The notes beneath the pieces were generated by a model. The model made no database searches. It worked only from the letters and a program-made list of their open reading frames with translations, and was not told where the DNA came from. From positions 248,001-312,000 of the forward strand of contig CANNDZ010000002.1 in NCBI GenBank assembly GCA_947503575.1: 64,000 nucleotides of DNA, in the 5' to 3' direction. Position numbers and translations under genes: made by a program. The stretch comes from an uncultured Kordiimonas sp. (GTDB taxonomy: Bacteria > Pseudomonadota > Alphaproteobacteria > Sphingomonadales > Kordiimonadaceae). Of the stretch, positions 44,052 to 53,199 are shown piece by piece. Each line of letters starts with the position of its first letter. Position 1 is the first letter of the stretch.

Positions 44052-44072
44052 ATTATAGTAAACGCGGCTTAA
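44052..44072 (-). promoter_or_regulatory. Candidate CtrA-linked promoter of fliI-fliJ
   Basis: On the minus strand a TTAA-N7-TTAC element (one change from the CtrA box) is followed directly by TATAAT (44057-44052). A GATTC sequence (GANTC methylation type) lies at 44074-44078. Confidence 0.4.
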
Positions 44073-44143
44073 AGATTCGTAAAAATCCCCACCGTATCCG
44101 GACCTTTTGAGCAAGCTTTACTCAATTTTTCTTGGAGTTTTCG

Positions 44144-44167
44144 TTAACCTTAGTTAACATTCATTAA
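44144..44167 (+). promoter_or_regulatory. Three TTAA elements at 10-bp spacing upstream of ctrA
   Basis: TTAA occurs at 44144, 44154 and 44164, each start exactly ten bases apart (N6 spacers). CtrA normally uses N7 spacing, so autoregulation is possible but the geometry is non-standard. This lies about 150 bases before ctrA. Confidence 0.4.
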
Positions 44168-44317
44168 GTATGCGACCGTTTGCTTTGGGGGACGAGTATC
44201 GGAAACGCTTGAAAACAGGCCTTTTGCGCAGACAATCCCGGGCCAATATCGGGTATAGTAGCGCTACAATCCGGCTTTCAGGTACTTCGATTGTTTTAAC
44301 AAAGACAGGGACCAACC

Positions 44318-45025
44318 ATGCGTGTTCTCTTGATTGAAGATGACCCAACCATCAGCCGCAGCATCGAGTTGATGCTGAACTCCGAGGGTTTCAATATCTA
44401 TTGTACCGACCTTGGCGAAGAAGGCCTGGACCTTGGAAAGCTGTATGATTATGACATCATTCTGCTAGATCTGAACCTGCCGGACATGCACGGCTATGAC
44501 GTATTGAAAAAGCTCCGCACCGCGAAAGTCAATACGCCAATACTCATTTTGTCTGGCCTGAATGAAATGGAAAACAAAGTCAAAGGCCTCGGCTTTGGCG
44601 CAGACGATTATTTGACTAAGCCTTTCCACAAGGAAGAGCTGGTTGCGCGTATTCATGCGATTGTGCGGCGTTCCAAAGGGCATTCACAGTCAATCATCAA
44701 TACAGGCCCGCTGGCTGTTAACCTGGATACCAAAACGGTTGAGGTAAGCGGCAAGCGTGTGCATTTGACCGGCAAAGAGTATGCAATGCTGGAGCTGTTG
44801 TCGCTTCGCAAGGGCAGCACATTGACCAAAGAAATGTTCCTGAACCACCTTTATGGTGGCATTGACGAACCAGAATTGAAAATTATTGACGTTTTCATCT
44901 GCAAGCTGCGCAAAAAACTGGCCGCCGCCTCTACCGGACAAAATTATATTGAAACCGTATGGGGACGGGGCTATGTGCTGAGAAACCCGGCTGAAGAAGA
45001 AGGTCAGGAAGCTGCGGCTAGCTGA
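44318..45025 (+). CDS. ctrA: Cell-cycle response regulator CtrA
   Basis: A 235-residue OmpR-type regulator very close to CtrA of other alphaproteobacteria. The receiver (1-118) begins RVLLIEDD and carries phosphoacceptor Asp51 in [15 protein letters not shown]. The DNA-binding domain has the CtrA-specific block [19 protein letters not shown] and ends in [13 protein letters not shown]. It controls flagellar, chemotaxis and cell-cycle genes after phosphorylation through ChpT, which is also in the window. The C terminus ends AAAS, not the double Ala used as a ClpXP signal in Caulobacter. It is divergent from fliI and followed by a terminator. Confidence 0.97.
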   Translation: MRVLLIEDDPTISRSIELMLNSEGFNIYCTDLGEEGLDLGKLYDYDIILLDLNLPDMHGYDVLKKLRTAKVNTPILILSGLNEMENKVKGLGFGADDYLTKPFHKEELVARIHAIVRRSKGHSQSIINTGPLAVNLDTKTVEVSGKRVHLTGKEYAMLELLSLRKGSTLTKEMFLNHLYGGIDEPELKIIDVFICKLRKKLAAASTGQNYIETVWGRGYVLRNPAEEEGQEAAAS

Positions 45026-45045
45026 TCAACCTTATCCTTTCAGAA

Positions 45046-45077
45046 TAAAAAAAGACCGGCATATGCCGGTCTTTTTT
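45046..45077. terminator. Bidirectional terminator between ctrA and cheR
   Basis: AAAAAA, then perfect palindrome AGACCGGCATATGCCGGTCT (45052-45071), then TTTTTT. It serves both convergent transcripts. Confidence 0.92.
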
Positions 45078-45119
45078 GTTTACCTACTGAAGGTGTCCGG
45101 CAATCATCCGGCTGACCTG

Positions 45120-45959
45120 TTACTTGAAGCCCATCAGTTCTTCGGCGTTGCCTTCGGTGGACACATACATGCCTCGCTGACCGCGTACCGGGCGTAATTT
45201 ATCAGTAATGCCTAAAACTGTTTCTGCGGCACCAAGGAACAAAGTGCCGTCTTTTGGAAGCACACCGTGCATCCGCTCCAACACATCTTTCTTGGTCGGC
45301 TGATCAAAATAAATCAGCACGTTGCGGCAATAAATGACGTCAAACGATCCAAGTATATTGAAATTGCTGAGCAAATTGAACGGACGGTAAGTGACCATAT
45401 TGCGAATGTCATCGTTCAGCCGCCAGACATCGCCTTCCTGCTTAAAATACTTAATCAGCATCTGGATCGGTAGACCGCGCTGCACCTCAAACTGGCTATA
45501 GGTGCCGGCTTTGGCCTTTTCCAAAACCTGTGTGCAAATATCCGTACCTACGATTTCGATATTCCAACCCTGCCACTTTGCCCAGTTTTCTTTTAACAGG
45601 ATGGCCAGCGAATAGGGCTCCTGCCCCGTAGAGGCCGCTGCACACCAGATCCTTAACTTGCGGTTCGGGCGCGCCTTTTCCATTGCTGGCAGCACATGGT
45701 TTTTGAAAATATCAAACGGCGTATTATCCCGGAAAAAGAATGACTCGTTAGTAGTCATCGCTTCCGTCACATCTTTGATGAGAGCCTCATCGCGGCTCAT
45801 ACGCAGCTTTTGGATAAGCGCATCCAAGGTTTCAAGGCCACGCTTGCGCGACAACGGCGTTAGCCGGCTTTCCAGCAGATACACCTTGTCCGGCGTCAAC
45901 ATCAGCCCAGACTTTTCCTTCAGCAAGCCAGCGAGGAACTCAAAATCCTGGTTCTTCAC
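45120..45959 (-). CDS. cheR: Chemotaxis methyltransferase CheR
   Basis: A 279-residue SAM-dependent enzyme that methylates glutamates of chemoreceptors. The N-terminal helical domain precedes the SAM fold; AAASTGQEPYSLAI is the glycine-rich SAM loop and YCRNVLIYF the conserved later motif. The start is GTG at 45959 with AGGAGG six bases upstream, overlapping the cheB stop (GTGA). It is last in cheA-W-Y-B-R. Confidence 0.95.
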   Translation of the reverse strand: MKNQDFEFLAGLLKEKSGLMLTPDKVYLLESRLTPLSRKRGLETLDALIQKLRMSRDEALIKDVTEAMTTNESFFFRDNTPFDIFKNHVLPAMEKARPNRKLRIWCAAASTGQEPYSLAILLKENWAKWQGWNIEIVGTDICTQVLEKAKAGTYSQFEVQRGLPIQMLIKYFKQEGDVWRLNDDIRNMVTYRPFNLLSNFNILGSFDVIYCRNVLIYFDQPTKKDVLERMHGVLPKDGTLFLGAAETVLGITDKLRPVRGQRGMYVSTEGNAEELMGFK

Positions 45960-47242
45960 GCGATTCCTCCTTCAAGCCGTCTGCTCGCTGCAGGGCCAAT
46001 ATCTGAAATGGGCAAAACCTCTGTGCACAACCCTGCGGTGGCGACCGCGCCAGGCATGCCCCATACGACGCTGGTGGCTTCGTCTTGCGCCAAAACAGTT
46101 GCGCCGTCTTTGGTTATTGCGCGCGCACCTTTAAGGCCGTCATGTCCCATACCCGTCAGGATGACCGCAAGGATGCGTTCGCCAAAAATTTTGCCTGCGC
46201 TGCGGAACAAGGGGTCAACAGCTGGGCGACAGAAGTTTTCTGGCGGTTCATCGGTCAGCTTAATCAAAACCTTACCGTCTTTGGCTTCCAGTTCCATGTG
46301 CCGTCCGCCAGGCGCTACATAAATCTGGCCAGGTTTTGGTTCCATACCATCCTTGCCTTCTTGCGTTGGCCAGCCTGTAGACTGATGCAAATGATCCGCC
46401 AAAATGGCCGTGAATGTCGCAGGCATATGCTGCGTTATCAGCACGGGAACCTTCGGCGGGCTTTTGAAGCCCGCAAAAAACTTCATTAAGGCCTGAGGGC
46501 CGCCGGTTGATGAGCCAACCAACAGGACACTTGGCCTCCGCATCGATCCTTTACGAAGCGTGATTGGCGCCCCGGCCACAGGTGCGAGTGCGGGCTCAGC
46601 ACCACGCCTGCCAGGCGCGCTGACAGAAACGTTGGCCGAGACGGCTGAGATGGTTGGGCTTGGGCGCGGAGCCGACACGAAACCCGCAGACGCTTGGGGC
46701 CGTGACGGTCGGGCAAAAGCAGGCTGGTTCGATGCAGGCTGACCTCTGTCTGTTGCATTATCGGGTAGCTCTTGGCCCAGCTTTTTACGGCGCCGGGAAG
46801 CCCACGCTTTTACCTTGTCAACCAACTCACGCCGGAAATCGATACTGGCGTTAACGGACCGCGCCGTTTCAGGCTTTGGCACATAGTCAACAGCACCCAT
46901 TTGAAGGGCCCGCAAACTGACTTCTGCATTTTTCCGGGTCAGGGTTGAAGCCATCACAACTTGCAAATCTGGCTGCATGTCAATCATCTTCGGCAGGGCC
47001 GTCATACCGTCCATTTCCGGCATTTCTATATCCAGAACAACTACTTCGATGTCATGCTGTGTTAGCTGACGCAAGGCTACGGCACCATTGTTGGCCGTGG
47101 CAACAACATCAATGTTCGGGTCTTCGGAAAGGTAGCGACACAGGAAACCACGGATGATCGCACTATCATCCACGACCATCACACGGTACGGACCGTTTTT
47201 TGTTCCCGATGTTGGTTGGGGTGTTGAGGCAGCAGAATTCAC
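45956..47242 (-). CDS. cheB: Chemotaxis methylesterase CheB
   Basis: A 428-residue receptor methylesterase/deamidase. The receiver (about 19-135) has Asp71 in VVVLDIEMPEMDG. An unusually long Pro/Ala/Ser linker (about 155-235) precedes the catalytic domain. Ser at about 243 in VGSSTGGPQA, His in ITQHMPATFT and Asp in TGMGHDGLKG form the triad. The start is GTG at 47242 with AGGAA upstream. Confidence 0.95.
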   Translation of the reverse strand: MNSAASTPQPTSGTKNGPYRVMVVDDSAIIRGFLCRYLSEDPNIDVVATANNGAVALRQLTQHDIEVVVLDIEMPEMDGMTALPKMIDMQPDLQVVMASTLTRKNAEVSLRALQMGAVDYVPKPETARSVNASIDFRRELVDKVKAWASRRRKKLGQELPDNATDRGQPASNQPAFARPSRPQASAGFVSAPRPSPTISAVSANVSVSAPGRRGAEPALAPVAGAPITLRKGSMRRPSVLLVGSSTGGPQALMKFFAGFKSPPKVPVLITQHMPATFTAILADHLHQSTGWPTQEGKDGMEPKPGQIYVAPGGRHMELEAKDGKVLIKLTDEPPENFCRPAVDPLFRSAGKIFGERILAVILTGMGHDGLKGARAITKDGATVLAQDEATSVVWGMPGAVATAGLCTEVLPISDIGPAASRRLEGGIA

Positions 47243-47262
47243 ACTGAAATTCCTGAAATAAA

Positions 47263-47628
47263 CTAAATAAGGCCAACCTGGGTGAATTTGGCTTCAATGA
47301 TCTCGCGGTCGAAGGGCTTCATGATGTATTCATTGGCCCCAGCCTCAATCGCCATGCGGATATGGGACATGTCATTTTCCGTTGTGCAGAAAACAACAAT
47401 CGGTTGCTGAATACCGTCCTTCGCGCGAAGAGCTTTCAGGAATTCAAGACCGTCCATCACTGGCATGTTCCAATCGAGCAGCACAACATCGGGCAAGTTT
47501 CGCTCACAGGCGTCCAGTGCATCCTGGCCGTCAACAGCTTCTTCAATTTCGAAGTTGATCTCTTCCAATATTCGCCGGGCAACCTTTCGGATTACCTTCG
47601 AATCGTCAACGACAAGGCATAGTTTCAT
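47263..47628 (-). CDS. cheY: CheY-type chemotaxis response regulator
   Basis: A 121-residue single-domain receiver. The acidic pair is VVDDS, Asp52 is the phosphoacceptor in VVLLDWNMPVMDGLEF, and the switch Lys is in YIMKPFD. It would carry the signal from CheA to the FliM/FliN switch. It is 58 bases after cheW and 20 before cheB. Its resemblance is to the alphaproteobacterial cheY2 type rather than the enterobacterial one. Confidence 0.93.
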   Translation of the reverse strand: MKLCLVVDDSKVIRKVARRILEEINFEIEEAVDGQDALDACERNLPDVVLLDWNMPVMDGLEFLKALRAKDGIQQPIVVFCTTENDMSHIRMAIEAGANEYIMKPFDREIIEAKFTQVGLI

Positions 47629-47686
47629 CTGCGATTATCTCCTAACCCGCGTAGAGTAAACGTTTCTTATTGGCTTCCGAATGGCA

Positions 47687-48172
47687 TTAAGCCGCTTTAC
47701 TACTGCTTTCAAATGCCAGAAGCCGGTCCACATCAAGAATTGGTAACAATTGATCCTTAAGACGATAAATCCCGATGCTGACTTCCCTCCAGCGTGGATC
47801 AAGCGTCACTGGATTTTTCTCGAAAAGTTGGTCTTCCAGCGACAATACTTCACCAACCTTATCAATCTGCAGACTGTATGGCTCTTCGTTGTGCTCTACA
47901 ACAACAGACATGCTTGACTTGCCTTTTTCAAGAGGCGGCAGGCCAAGCCGCCGACGCAGGTCAATGGCAGTAACAATACGACCGCGCAAATTTAGCACGC
48001 CCGCGACCCAGTCTGGTGCCCGTGGGATGAGGGTAATTTGCTGGGTGTTCAAAACGTCGTGGACAGCAAGAACAGGAATACCAACCATCTGGCCATCCAG
48101 CATGACCGTCACAAAATCCTGAACCCCGGTTGTCACCAGGCTCAGATCATCGCGTACAACGATATCGTTCAT
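47687..48172 (-). CDS. cheW: Chemotaxis adaptor CheW
   Basis: A 161-residue CheW-domain adaptor linking receptors to CheA. FVTVMLDGQMVGIPVLAVHD, ITLIPRAPDWVAGVLNLRG and RIVTAIDLRRRLGLP are the family blocks. It starts with an ATGA overlap with the cheA stop codon, so translation is coupled. Confidence 0.95.
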   Translation of the reverse strand: MNDIVVRDDLSLVTTGVQDFVTVMLDGQMVGIPVLAVHDVLNTQQITLIPRAPDWVAGVLNLRGRIVTAIDLRRRLGLPPLEKGKSSMSVVVEHNEEPYSLQIDKVGEVLSLEDQLFEKNPVTLDPRWREVSIGIYRLKDQLLPILDVDRLLAFESSSKAA

Positions 48173-51100
48173 GCTGCGTCTCCCTTAATTTTGAACTGCT
48201 GCGAAAGGCTGCGCAACAAAGTGTCTTTGTCAAATTTAGCAACATAGTCGTCAAACCCAGCCTCGAAACCACGATTGACATCCCGCTCATTTGATAGCGC
48301 CGACAAAGCAACAAGCCGTGTGTGTGCCCATTCCGGGTTATCACGAACAGCCTGTGCAAGCTCATAACCCGTCATGTCCGGCATTTCGATATCAGAGATA
48401 ATCAGATCAAAGTGATTGCCTGCTTCCAGCCGGTCCAGCGCAGCCTCGGCGCAATTCACAGCGGTGACATTATATCCGGCAACGGTCAGGATCGGACGCA
48501 GCATGTTACGGAAAAAGTCACTGTCATCGACAACAAGAATGTTTTCTGCACTGCGCGAAACGCTGGCTTCTTCGCTCATATCCTTGCTGCCCAGCCATTC
48601 TGGGAAGGCCAGACCAAGATAATGCGTTACATCGATCACTTCAGAAGCTTTACCGTTAATAACCGCAGAGCCGATTACGCCGTCTTTGTCAGACGCTAGT
48701 TTGATCTCCAGCTCATCTTCGACAATATCGAGAATTTCATCCACCGCGAGACCCATGGTGAACTGGCGGTCCGTAAACACCAACACAGGCTGGTTACCAT
48801 TCTCGCGCAAATTCATTGACTGATCTGCCAGGATAAGCGGCATCAAGGCGTCACGATATTGGACCATCAGGCGGCCATCTGAAGTTTCAACTGTTGATAT
48901 GTCGATTTCTTCAAGGCGCGCTACCAACGACAATGGCACTGCTCTTGGGTGGGTTTGACCCGCACGGAAAAGCAGCATGCTCTCCTTATCGCTTGCCGCA
49001 GCACGGCGAACCAGTTCTTCGTCTTCCTCGTCCTCAGCGGCGGCAACGCCCTGACTTGCAAGGGCTGCAATACCGTTAGGGTCAAGGATCATAATAACGC
49101 TGCCGTCCCCGAGGATGGTGTTACCTGAATAGATGTCCAGGTCTTTCAGGATCGGCGCTACCGGCTTGACCACAATTTCTTCGGTATCAAAGACCTGATC
49201 CACAACAATACCGAATGTAAAGGTGCCAACCTGTGACACGATAATGAAGTCGTCAGTCGTTGTGCGGTCTTCGTTTTCGGCGATTTCGTCAAAGCCCAGA
49301 ACTTCGTTTAGATACACCAACGGCAACAAACGGTTCCTGAGACGGAGCACGGGCGTATCATTGATCATTTCGATTTTGTGGTCGTTTTCGCCGGCTCTTT
49401 CAGCGCTTGCAGCCCGCACCAGTTCCAGAACACTGATTTGAGGGATCGCATAGCGCTCGTCTTGCGCCTTGACGATCAGGCCAGCAACAATCGCCAGTGT
49501 CAGCGGAATCTTGATTGAGAAGTTGCTGCCTTTGCCAACGGTGGAGACCATATCAATGGTTCCGCCAATTTTTTCAATGTTTGAACGCACCACGTCCATA
49601 CCCACACCACGGCCAGACACACTGGTAACTTGCTCCGCCGTTGAAAATCCGGGGTGGAAAATAAATTTCTGGATTTGCGCCTCGGACATACCCGCGAGCT
49701 CGCCCTCTGAGGCAAGACCTTTTTCAAGGATTTTTTTGCTCAGCTTCTCTGGGTTGATCCCCCGACCGTCATCCTTGATTTCGATGATGATATGGCCACC
49801 TTCATGGTATGCATTCAGGACGATTGTACCCATCTCGGGCTTACCACTCGCTATCCGCTCGGCTGGCGATTCGATACCATGGTCCGCAGAATTCCGCACC
49901 ATATGTGTTAGCGGATCTTTAATCAGTTCAAGAACCTGCCGGTCCAGTTCCGTGTCGGCACCGAGCATCTCAAGCTCGATTTTTTTATCAAGCTCAACGG
50001 TCAGGTCACGCACAATGCGTGGCAGTTTTGCCCATGCGTTGCCGATTGGCTGCATGCGCGTTTTCATAACATTTTCTTGCAATTCGGTAGTGCACTGGCT
50101 CAGCCGCTGTAGCGGAACACCCAATTCGGAATTATCCATGTTGCGTGTGATCTGCAGTAACTGGTTTCTGGTCAACACCAGCTCGGAAACCATGTTCATC
50201 AGGTCTTCCAGCAGATCTACATTCACCCGTATCGACTGAGTGGAACGCCGCGTTTCCTTACCAGCCTGCGGTTGCTCGGCACCAGGCTTCGCTTTGCCTG
50301 CGGTTGCTTTTGGTTGGGCAACTTCTTTAGACGCGTTAATCACCGCCTCGCGCACAAGTTCAAACATCATGACAGCTTCGTCGGCAGTGTCTGCATCTAC
50401 CTGGCACTCGACCAACACGGTTTTCACAAGGTCAAGCATCGCGTCGAACTGAGGTTCACCAAAACCGGCAACGGTTACCAACTGGCGCCCCACAGCATCT
50501 GCTGCATCCATATCATCTTTAAAGAGGGCCAGCATCAGCCCCATGAAGCGGCCTTTGCGCTGCTCAGTGTCTGTGCCTTCAAAAAACTTAGCGAACTTGT
50601 CTTCATTTTCGACGCGCTGGCTAACCAGATGTGCTGCAACCGCGATTGTGTCTTCGCCGCCAATCCGGTCAAACAGACTGGCACTGCTATCTTTGCCAGA
50701 TGGTTGCGATACAGGGGTTTCTTGCACATCGGTATCGCCTGGCCCTGGCGCATTGGCGAATGCTGCTTCAAGCTCTTCCAGCGATACTTCGCCGGCTTTT
50801 AGCGGCCGACCCAAAACTGGCTCGATAATCTCTCCGTCCACGGTATCGGGTTCGGGGTCTGGCGCGGCAGCGGGCGCATCATTGCCTTCAGCGATGGCGT
50901 CAAGGCGGCCAATAAGCTCACTGTCGTCGCCTTCAGGCTCTTCTTCTGTGGCTTCAAGGCCTGCCAGAATTTCCTTGATTCGGTCCAGGCTTTCCAAAAT
51001 CACTGTTACGGCACTTTCAGAAACCTGCAATTCGCCGTCCCGGAATTTACCCAGAACATTTTCTGATGCGTGCGCGACCGATTCCAGTCGCGGTAGACCG

Positions 51101-51258
51101 AGGAAACCACAGGTCCCTTTAATGGTGTGAACAAGCCGGAATATATTGTCCAGAACTTCCTTATTGTTGGGGTCCTGTTCAAGCTTCACAAGCTCAACGT
51201 CAACAACGTCAATGCTTTCGCCTGTTTCAGTCAGAAACTCATTTAATAGATCGTCCAT
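48169..51258 (-). CDS. cheA: Hybrid chemotaxis histidine kinase CheA with a truncated-globin-like insert
   Basis: A 1029-residue CheA. Domains from the ATG at 51258 are: Hpt (about 1-105, phosphorylated His44 in VHTIKGTCGF), acidic linker, a truncated-globin-like segment (about 193-310), dimerisation helices (about 337-400), HATPase (about 430-586; N box HMVRNSADHG, G box DDGRGIN), two CheW-like domains (about 590-735 and 760-890) and a C-terminal receiver (about 905-1029; Asp956). The globin-like part opens LFDRIGGEDTI and contains KFFEGTD, but has Gly at the expected proximal-His position, so ordinary haem binding is doubtful. The P2-type docking region seems to be replaced. An ATG at 51300 is in frame; 51258 has GGGAAG upstream. 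Confidence 0.93.
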   Translation of the reverse strand: MDDLLNEFLTETGESIDVVDVELVKLEQDPNNKEVLDNIFRLVHTIKGTCGFLGLPRLESVAHASENVLGKFRDGELQVSESAVTVILESLDRIKEILAGLEATEEEPEGDDSELIGRLDAIAEGNDAPAAAPDPEPDTVDGEIIEPVLGRPLKAGEVSLEELEAAFANAPGPGDTDVQETPVSQPSGKDSSASLFDRIGGEDTIAVAAHLVSQRVENEDKFAKFFEGTDTEQRKGRFMGLMLALFKDDMDAADAVGRQLVTVAGFGEPQFDAMLDLVKTVLVECQVDADTADEAVMMFELVREAVINASKEVAQPKATAGKAKPGAEQPQAGKETRRSTQSIRVNVDLLEDLMNMVSELVLTRNQLLQITRNMDNSELGVPLQRLSQCTTELQENVMKTRMQPIGNAWAKLPRIVRDLTVELDKKIELEMLGADTELDRQVLELIKDPLTHMVRNSADHGIESPAERIASGKPEMGTIVLNAYHEGGHIIIEIKDDGRGINPEKLSKKILEKGLASEGELAGMSEAQIQKFIFHPGFSTAEQVTSVSGRGVGMDVVRSNIEKIGGTIDMVSTVGKGSNFSIKIPLTLAIVAGLIVKAQDERYAIPQISVLELVRAASAERAGENDHKIEMINDTPVLRLRNRLLPLVYLNEVLGFDEIAENEDRTTTDDFIIVSQVGTFTFGIVVDQVFDTEEIVVKPVAPILKDLDIYSGNTILGDGSVIMILDPNGIAALASQGVAAAEDEEDEELVRRAAASDKESMLLFRAGQTHPRAVPLSLVARLEEIDISTVETSDGRLMVQYRDALMPLILADQSMNLRENGNQPVLVFTDRQFTMGLAVDEILDIVEDELEIKLASDKDGVIGSAVINGKASEVIDVTHYLGLAFPEWLGSKDMSEEASVSRSAENILVVDDSDFFRNMLRPILTVAGYNVTAVNCAEAALDRLEAGNHFDLIISDIEMPDMTGYELAQAVRDNPEWAHTRLVALSALSNERDVNRGFEAGFDDYVAKFDKDTLLRSLSQQFKIKGDAA

Positions 51259-51344
51259 GGCCACTTCCCGGCGATTTTGCGCCTGTATAATTGCGTTCAA
51301 ATGCCCCCAACACCTGTGGTGCAGGGGTCACCTTGGCGAAAAAG

Positions 51345-51361
51345 GGTTAAAATCGTGTAAA
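51345..51361 (-). promoter_or_regulatory. Candidate CtrA box upstream of cheA
   Basis: On the minus strand TTTA-N7-TTAACC, one change from TTAA-N7-TTAAC, about 90 bases before the cheA ATG. No clear -10 was identified, so it could also act as a repressor site. Confidence 0.45.
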
Positions 51362-51443
51362 ACTTTTTGGGTAAACTGAAAGAAGCAACAGGAAAGTTAT
51401 TTGGCCCGAGCGAGACCAATTAAAAGGATGACTTGGCTAGGTA

Positions 51444-52085
51444 TCAGGCGATTGCTTTTACCTGTGCAAAGATGCGAATTTTTTCGGCGTCTATGTCTTC
51501 AATCTGCAGTGTGCCACCTAGTTCGGCAGCCACCATACACGCAAGATGCGCTGGCGCAGACCTAGGCTCCAGGTCTTTTTCTTTAACCCGACCCTGCAGG
51601 GCCGAACGAATATCATCTGAGAAAATCACGCGGCTACCCGTAGCCTCGACGGACAAGGTAACCGTGTCATCTGCGGCTTCGCCGTAGCTTACAGAAAGCA
51701 AACCACCGCGCACCAGAGTTTCAGCGCTGACCAGACACATATTCAGCAAAAGCTTCACTCCGCCCTTGGAAAGTTCCGAGGTCGAAACGTTCCAGCTTAA
51801 TTCAACTTTGCTGCCCGCCAGAAAAGCACGCAGGGACTTCTCCGCCTCTCGGGTATCAAGATGGGCGGAAAAACCACCCGCCGCACCAAATGCCAACCGA
51901 AAAAATTGCAATTTATTGCTGGTCTGCGCTGTCGATTTTTCTATCAGGTCAAAAACCGCATCCCGCATGCTTTCATCCTGCTCGCCAGCCAGCAACTCCA
52001 GCCCATTGTTAATGGCGCCTACCGGGCTCACGAGATCATGGCACAACCGCGAACACAGCAACGCTGCAAAATCCAGTTTCGACAT
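51444..52085 (-). CDS. chpT: Histidine phosphotransferase ChpT
   Basis: A 213-residue phosphotransferase of the ChpT family. It resembles a histidine-kinase core: a helical hairpin with His16 in CHDLVSPVGAINNGLELL, and a degenerate ATPase-like C-terminal domain. In Caulobacter ChpT carries phosphate from CckA to CtrA and CpdR. GGGGGA precedes the ATG. It lies upstream of cheA in the same orientation, with a 185-base gap. CckA is not in the window. Confidence 0.92.
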   Translation of the reverse strand: MSKLDFAALLCSRLCHDLVSPVGAINNGLELLAGEQDESMRDAVFDLIEKSTAQTSNKLQFFRLAFGAAGGFSAHLDTREAEKSLRAFLAGSKVELSWNVSTSELSKGGVKLLLNMCLVSAETLVRGGLLSVSYGEAADDTVTLSVEATGSRVIFSDDIRSALQGRVKEKDLEPRSAPAHLACMVAAELGGTLQIEDIDAEKIRIFAQVKAIA

Positions 52086-52177
52086 GACAGTCCCCCATAT
52101 ATTAATCAGGCCAGTCTATTAATTCAGTCCTGGCCAGCCCCCACAGTATCTCCGCCGCTATTTTTGCGAGATTCTGC

Positions 52178-52204
52178 TGTATAGGCAACAGCTTTTATGG
52201 TTAA
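52178..52204 (-). promoter_or_regulatory. Candidate promoter of chpT with a CtrA half-site
   Basis: On the minus strand TTAACCAT begins at 52204; after a 15-base spacer from TTAACC comes TATACA (52183-52178). TTAACCAT is the half-site form of the CtrA motif; the second half is not convincing. The distance to the chpT start is about 93 bases. Confidence 0.42.
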
Positions 52205-52260
52205 CACAGCCCAAGTAACCATTCTACGCGCATGCGCCCACACAGTTAGAGATATTTATT

Positions 52261-53094
52261 ATGCCAGATACATCCCCCGATACGCTTGAAGCACTAGTAC
52301 CAGACCTTATCGAGACTATGCTTGAAGCCGGCCGTGTGGTGATGGAGGTCTTTGAAACGGACTTTGAAGTCTTCGGCAAAGACGACAAGTCGCCCGTAAC
52401 CGAAGCCGACAGACGCGGTGAAGCCATAATTAATGTAGCGCTTGCCCGCATCGCGCCGGATATCCCGATCGTCGGCGAGGAAGCCAAATCAGAAGGTCAC
52501 TGCCCGGATATCTCTGGCGGTGTATTCTGGCTTGTTGATCCCTTGGATGGCACCAAGGAATTTGTCAAACGCGGGTCAGACTTCACCGTTAATATTGGTC
52601 TTATTCGCGACGGTACGCCGATTGCAGGTTTTGTGCTCGCGCCAGCGCTCAAAAAGCTATACTGGGGCATTGTCGGTAAAGGGGCATGGATTGCTGACGT
52701 TCCAGCCACGGGCATCAGCAATACCCAACCAATTGCAACGCGCGCGGCGGACCCCGACAACCTGACCATCGTCGCCAGCAAGTCGCACCGCTCCCCGGAA
52801 CTGGAAGCGTGGCTTGCCCATTTCCCAAAAGCGGACCATGTGTCCATTGGCTCCAGCCTGAAGCTGTGTTTGCTCGCAACCGGCGAAGCTGACCTGTATC
52901 CAAGGCTTGGCCCAACCTGCGAGTGGGACACCGCAGCGGCACATGCCGTCTTGGTGGCGGCAGGTGGCCATGTCGATGTCACGGGCGGCACACCACTGAC
53001 ATACGCCAAAAACCTGGCCACCTTCCTAAACCCCTGGTTCCTGTGCCGCGCAGACGCAGACTTTGACGTCCCGGACATCGGCTCCCCTGCCTGA
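52261..53094 (+). CDS. cysQ: 3'(2'),5'-bisphosphate nucleotidase CysQ
   Basis: A 277-residue member of the inositol monophosphatase superfamily, which hydrolyses PAP (from sulfate assimilation and acyl-carrier-protein turnover) to AMP. Metal-binding motifs are IVGEEAKSEG, WLVDPLDGTKEF (DPxDGT) and CEWDTAAAHAVL (WDxA). It is divergent from chpT and alone on its transcript. Confidence 0.9.
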   Translation: MPDTSPDTLEALVPDLIETMLEAGRVVMEVFETDFEVFGKDDKSPVTEADRRGEAIINVALARIAPDIPIVGEEAKSEGHCPDISGGVFWLVDPLDGTKEFVKRGSDFTVNIGLIRDGTPIAGFVLAPALKKLYWGIVGKGAWIADVPATGISNTQPIATRAADPDNLTIVASKSHRSPELEAWLAHFPKADHVSIGSSLKLCLLATGEADLYPRLGPTCEWDTAAAHAVLVAAGGHVDVTGGTPLTYAKNLATFLNPWFLCRADADFDVPDIGSPA

Positions 53095-53199
53095 TTACCC
53101 TACCTGGAAGGCAAATGTTGAACCCAGCAGCGTTTCGCGTATCATCCCGATACTGCAATACCCCATAAATCAGGGGTAAACTTTCGGGGGAAACAGAGC

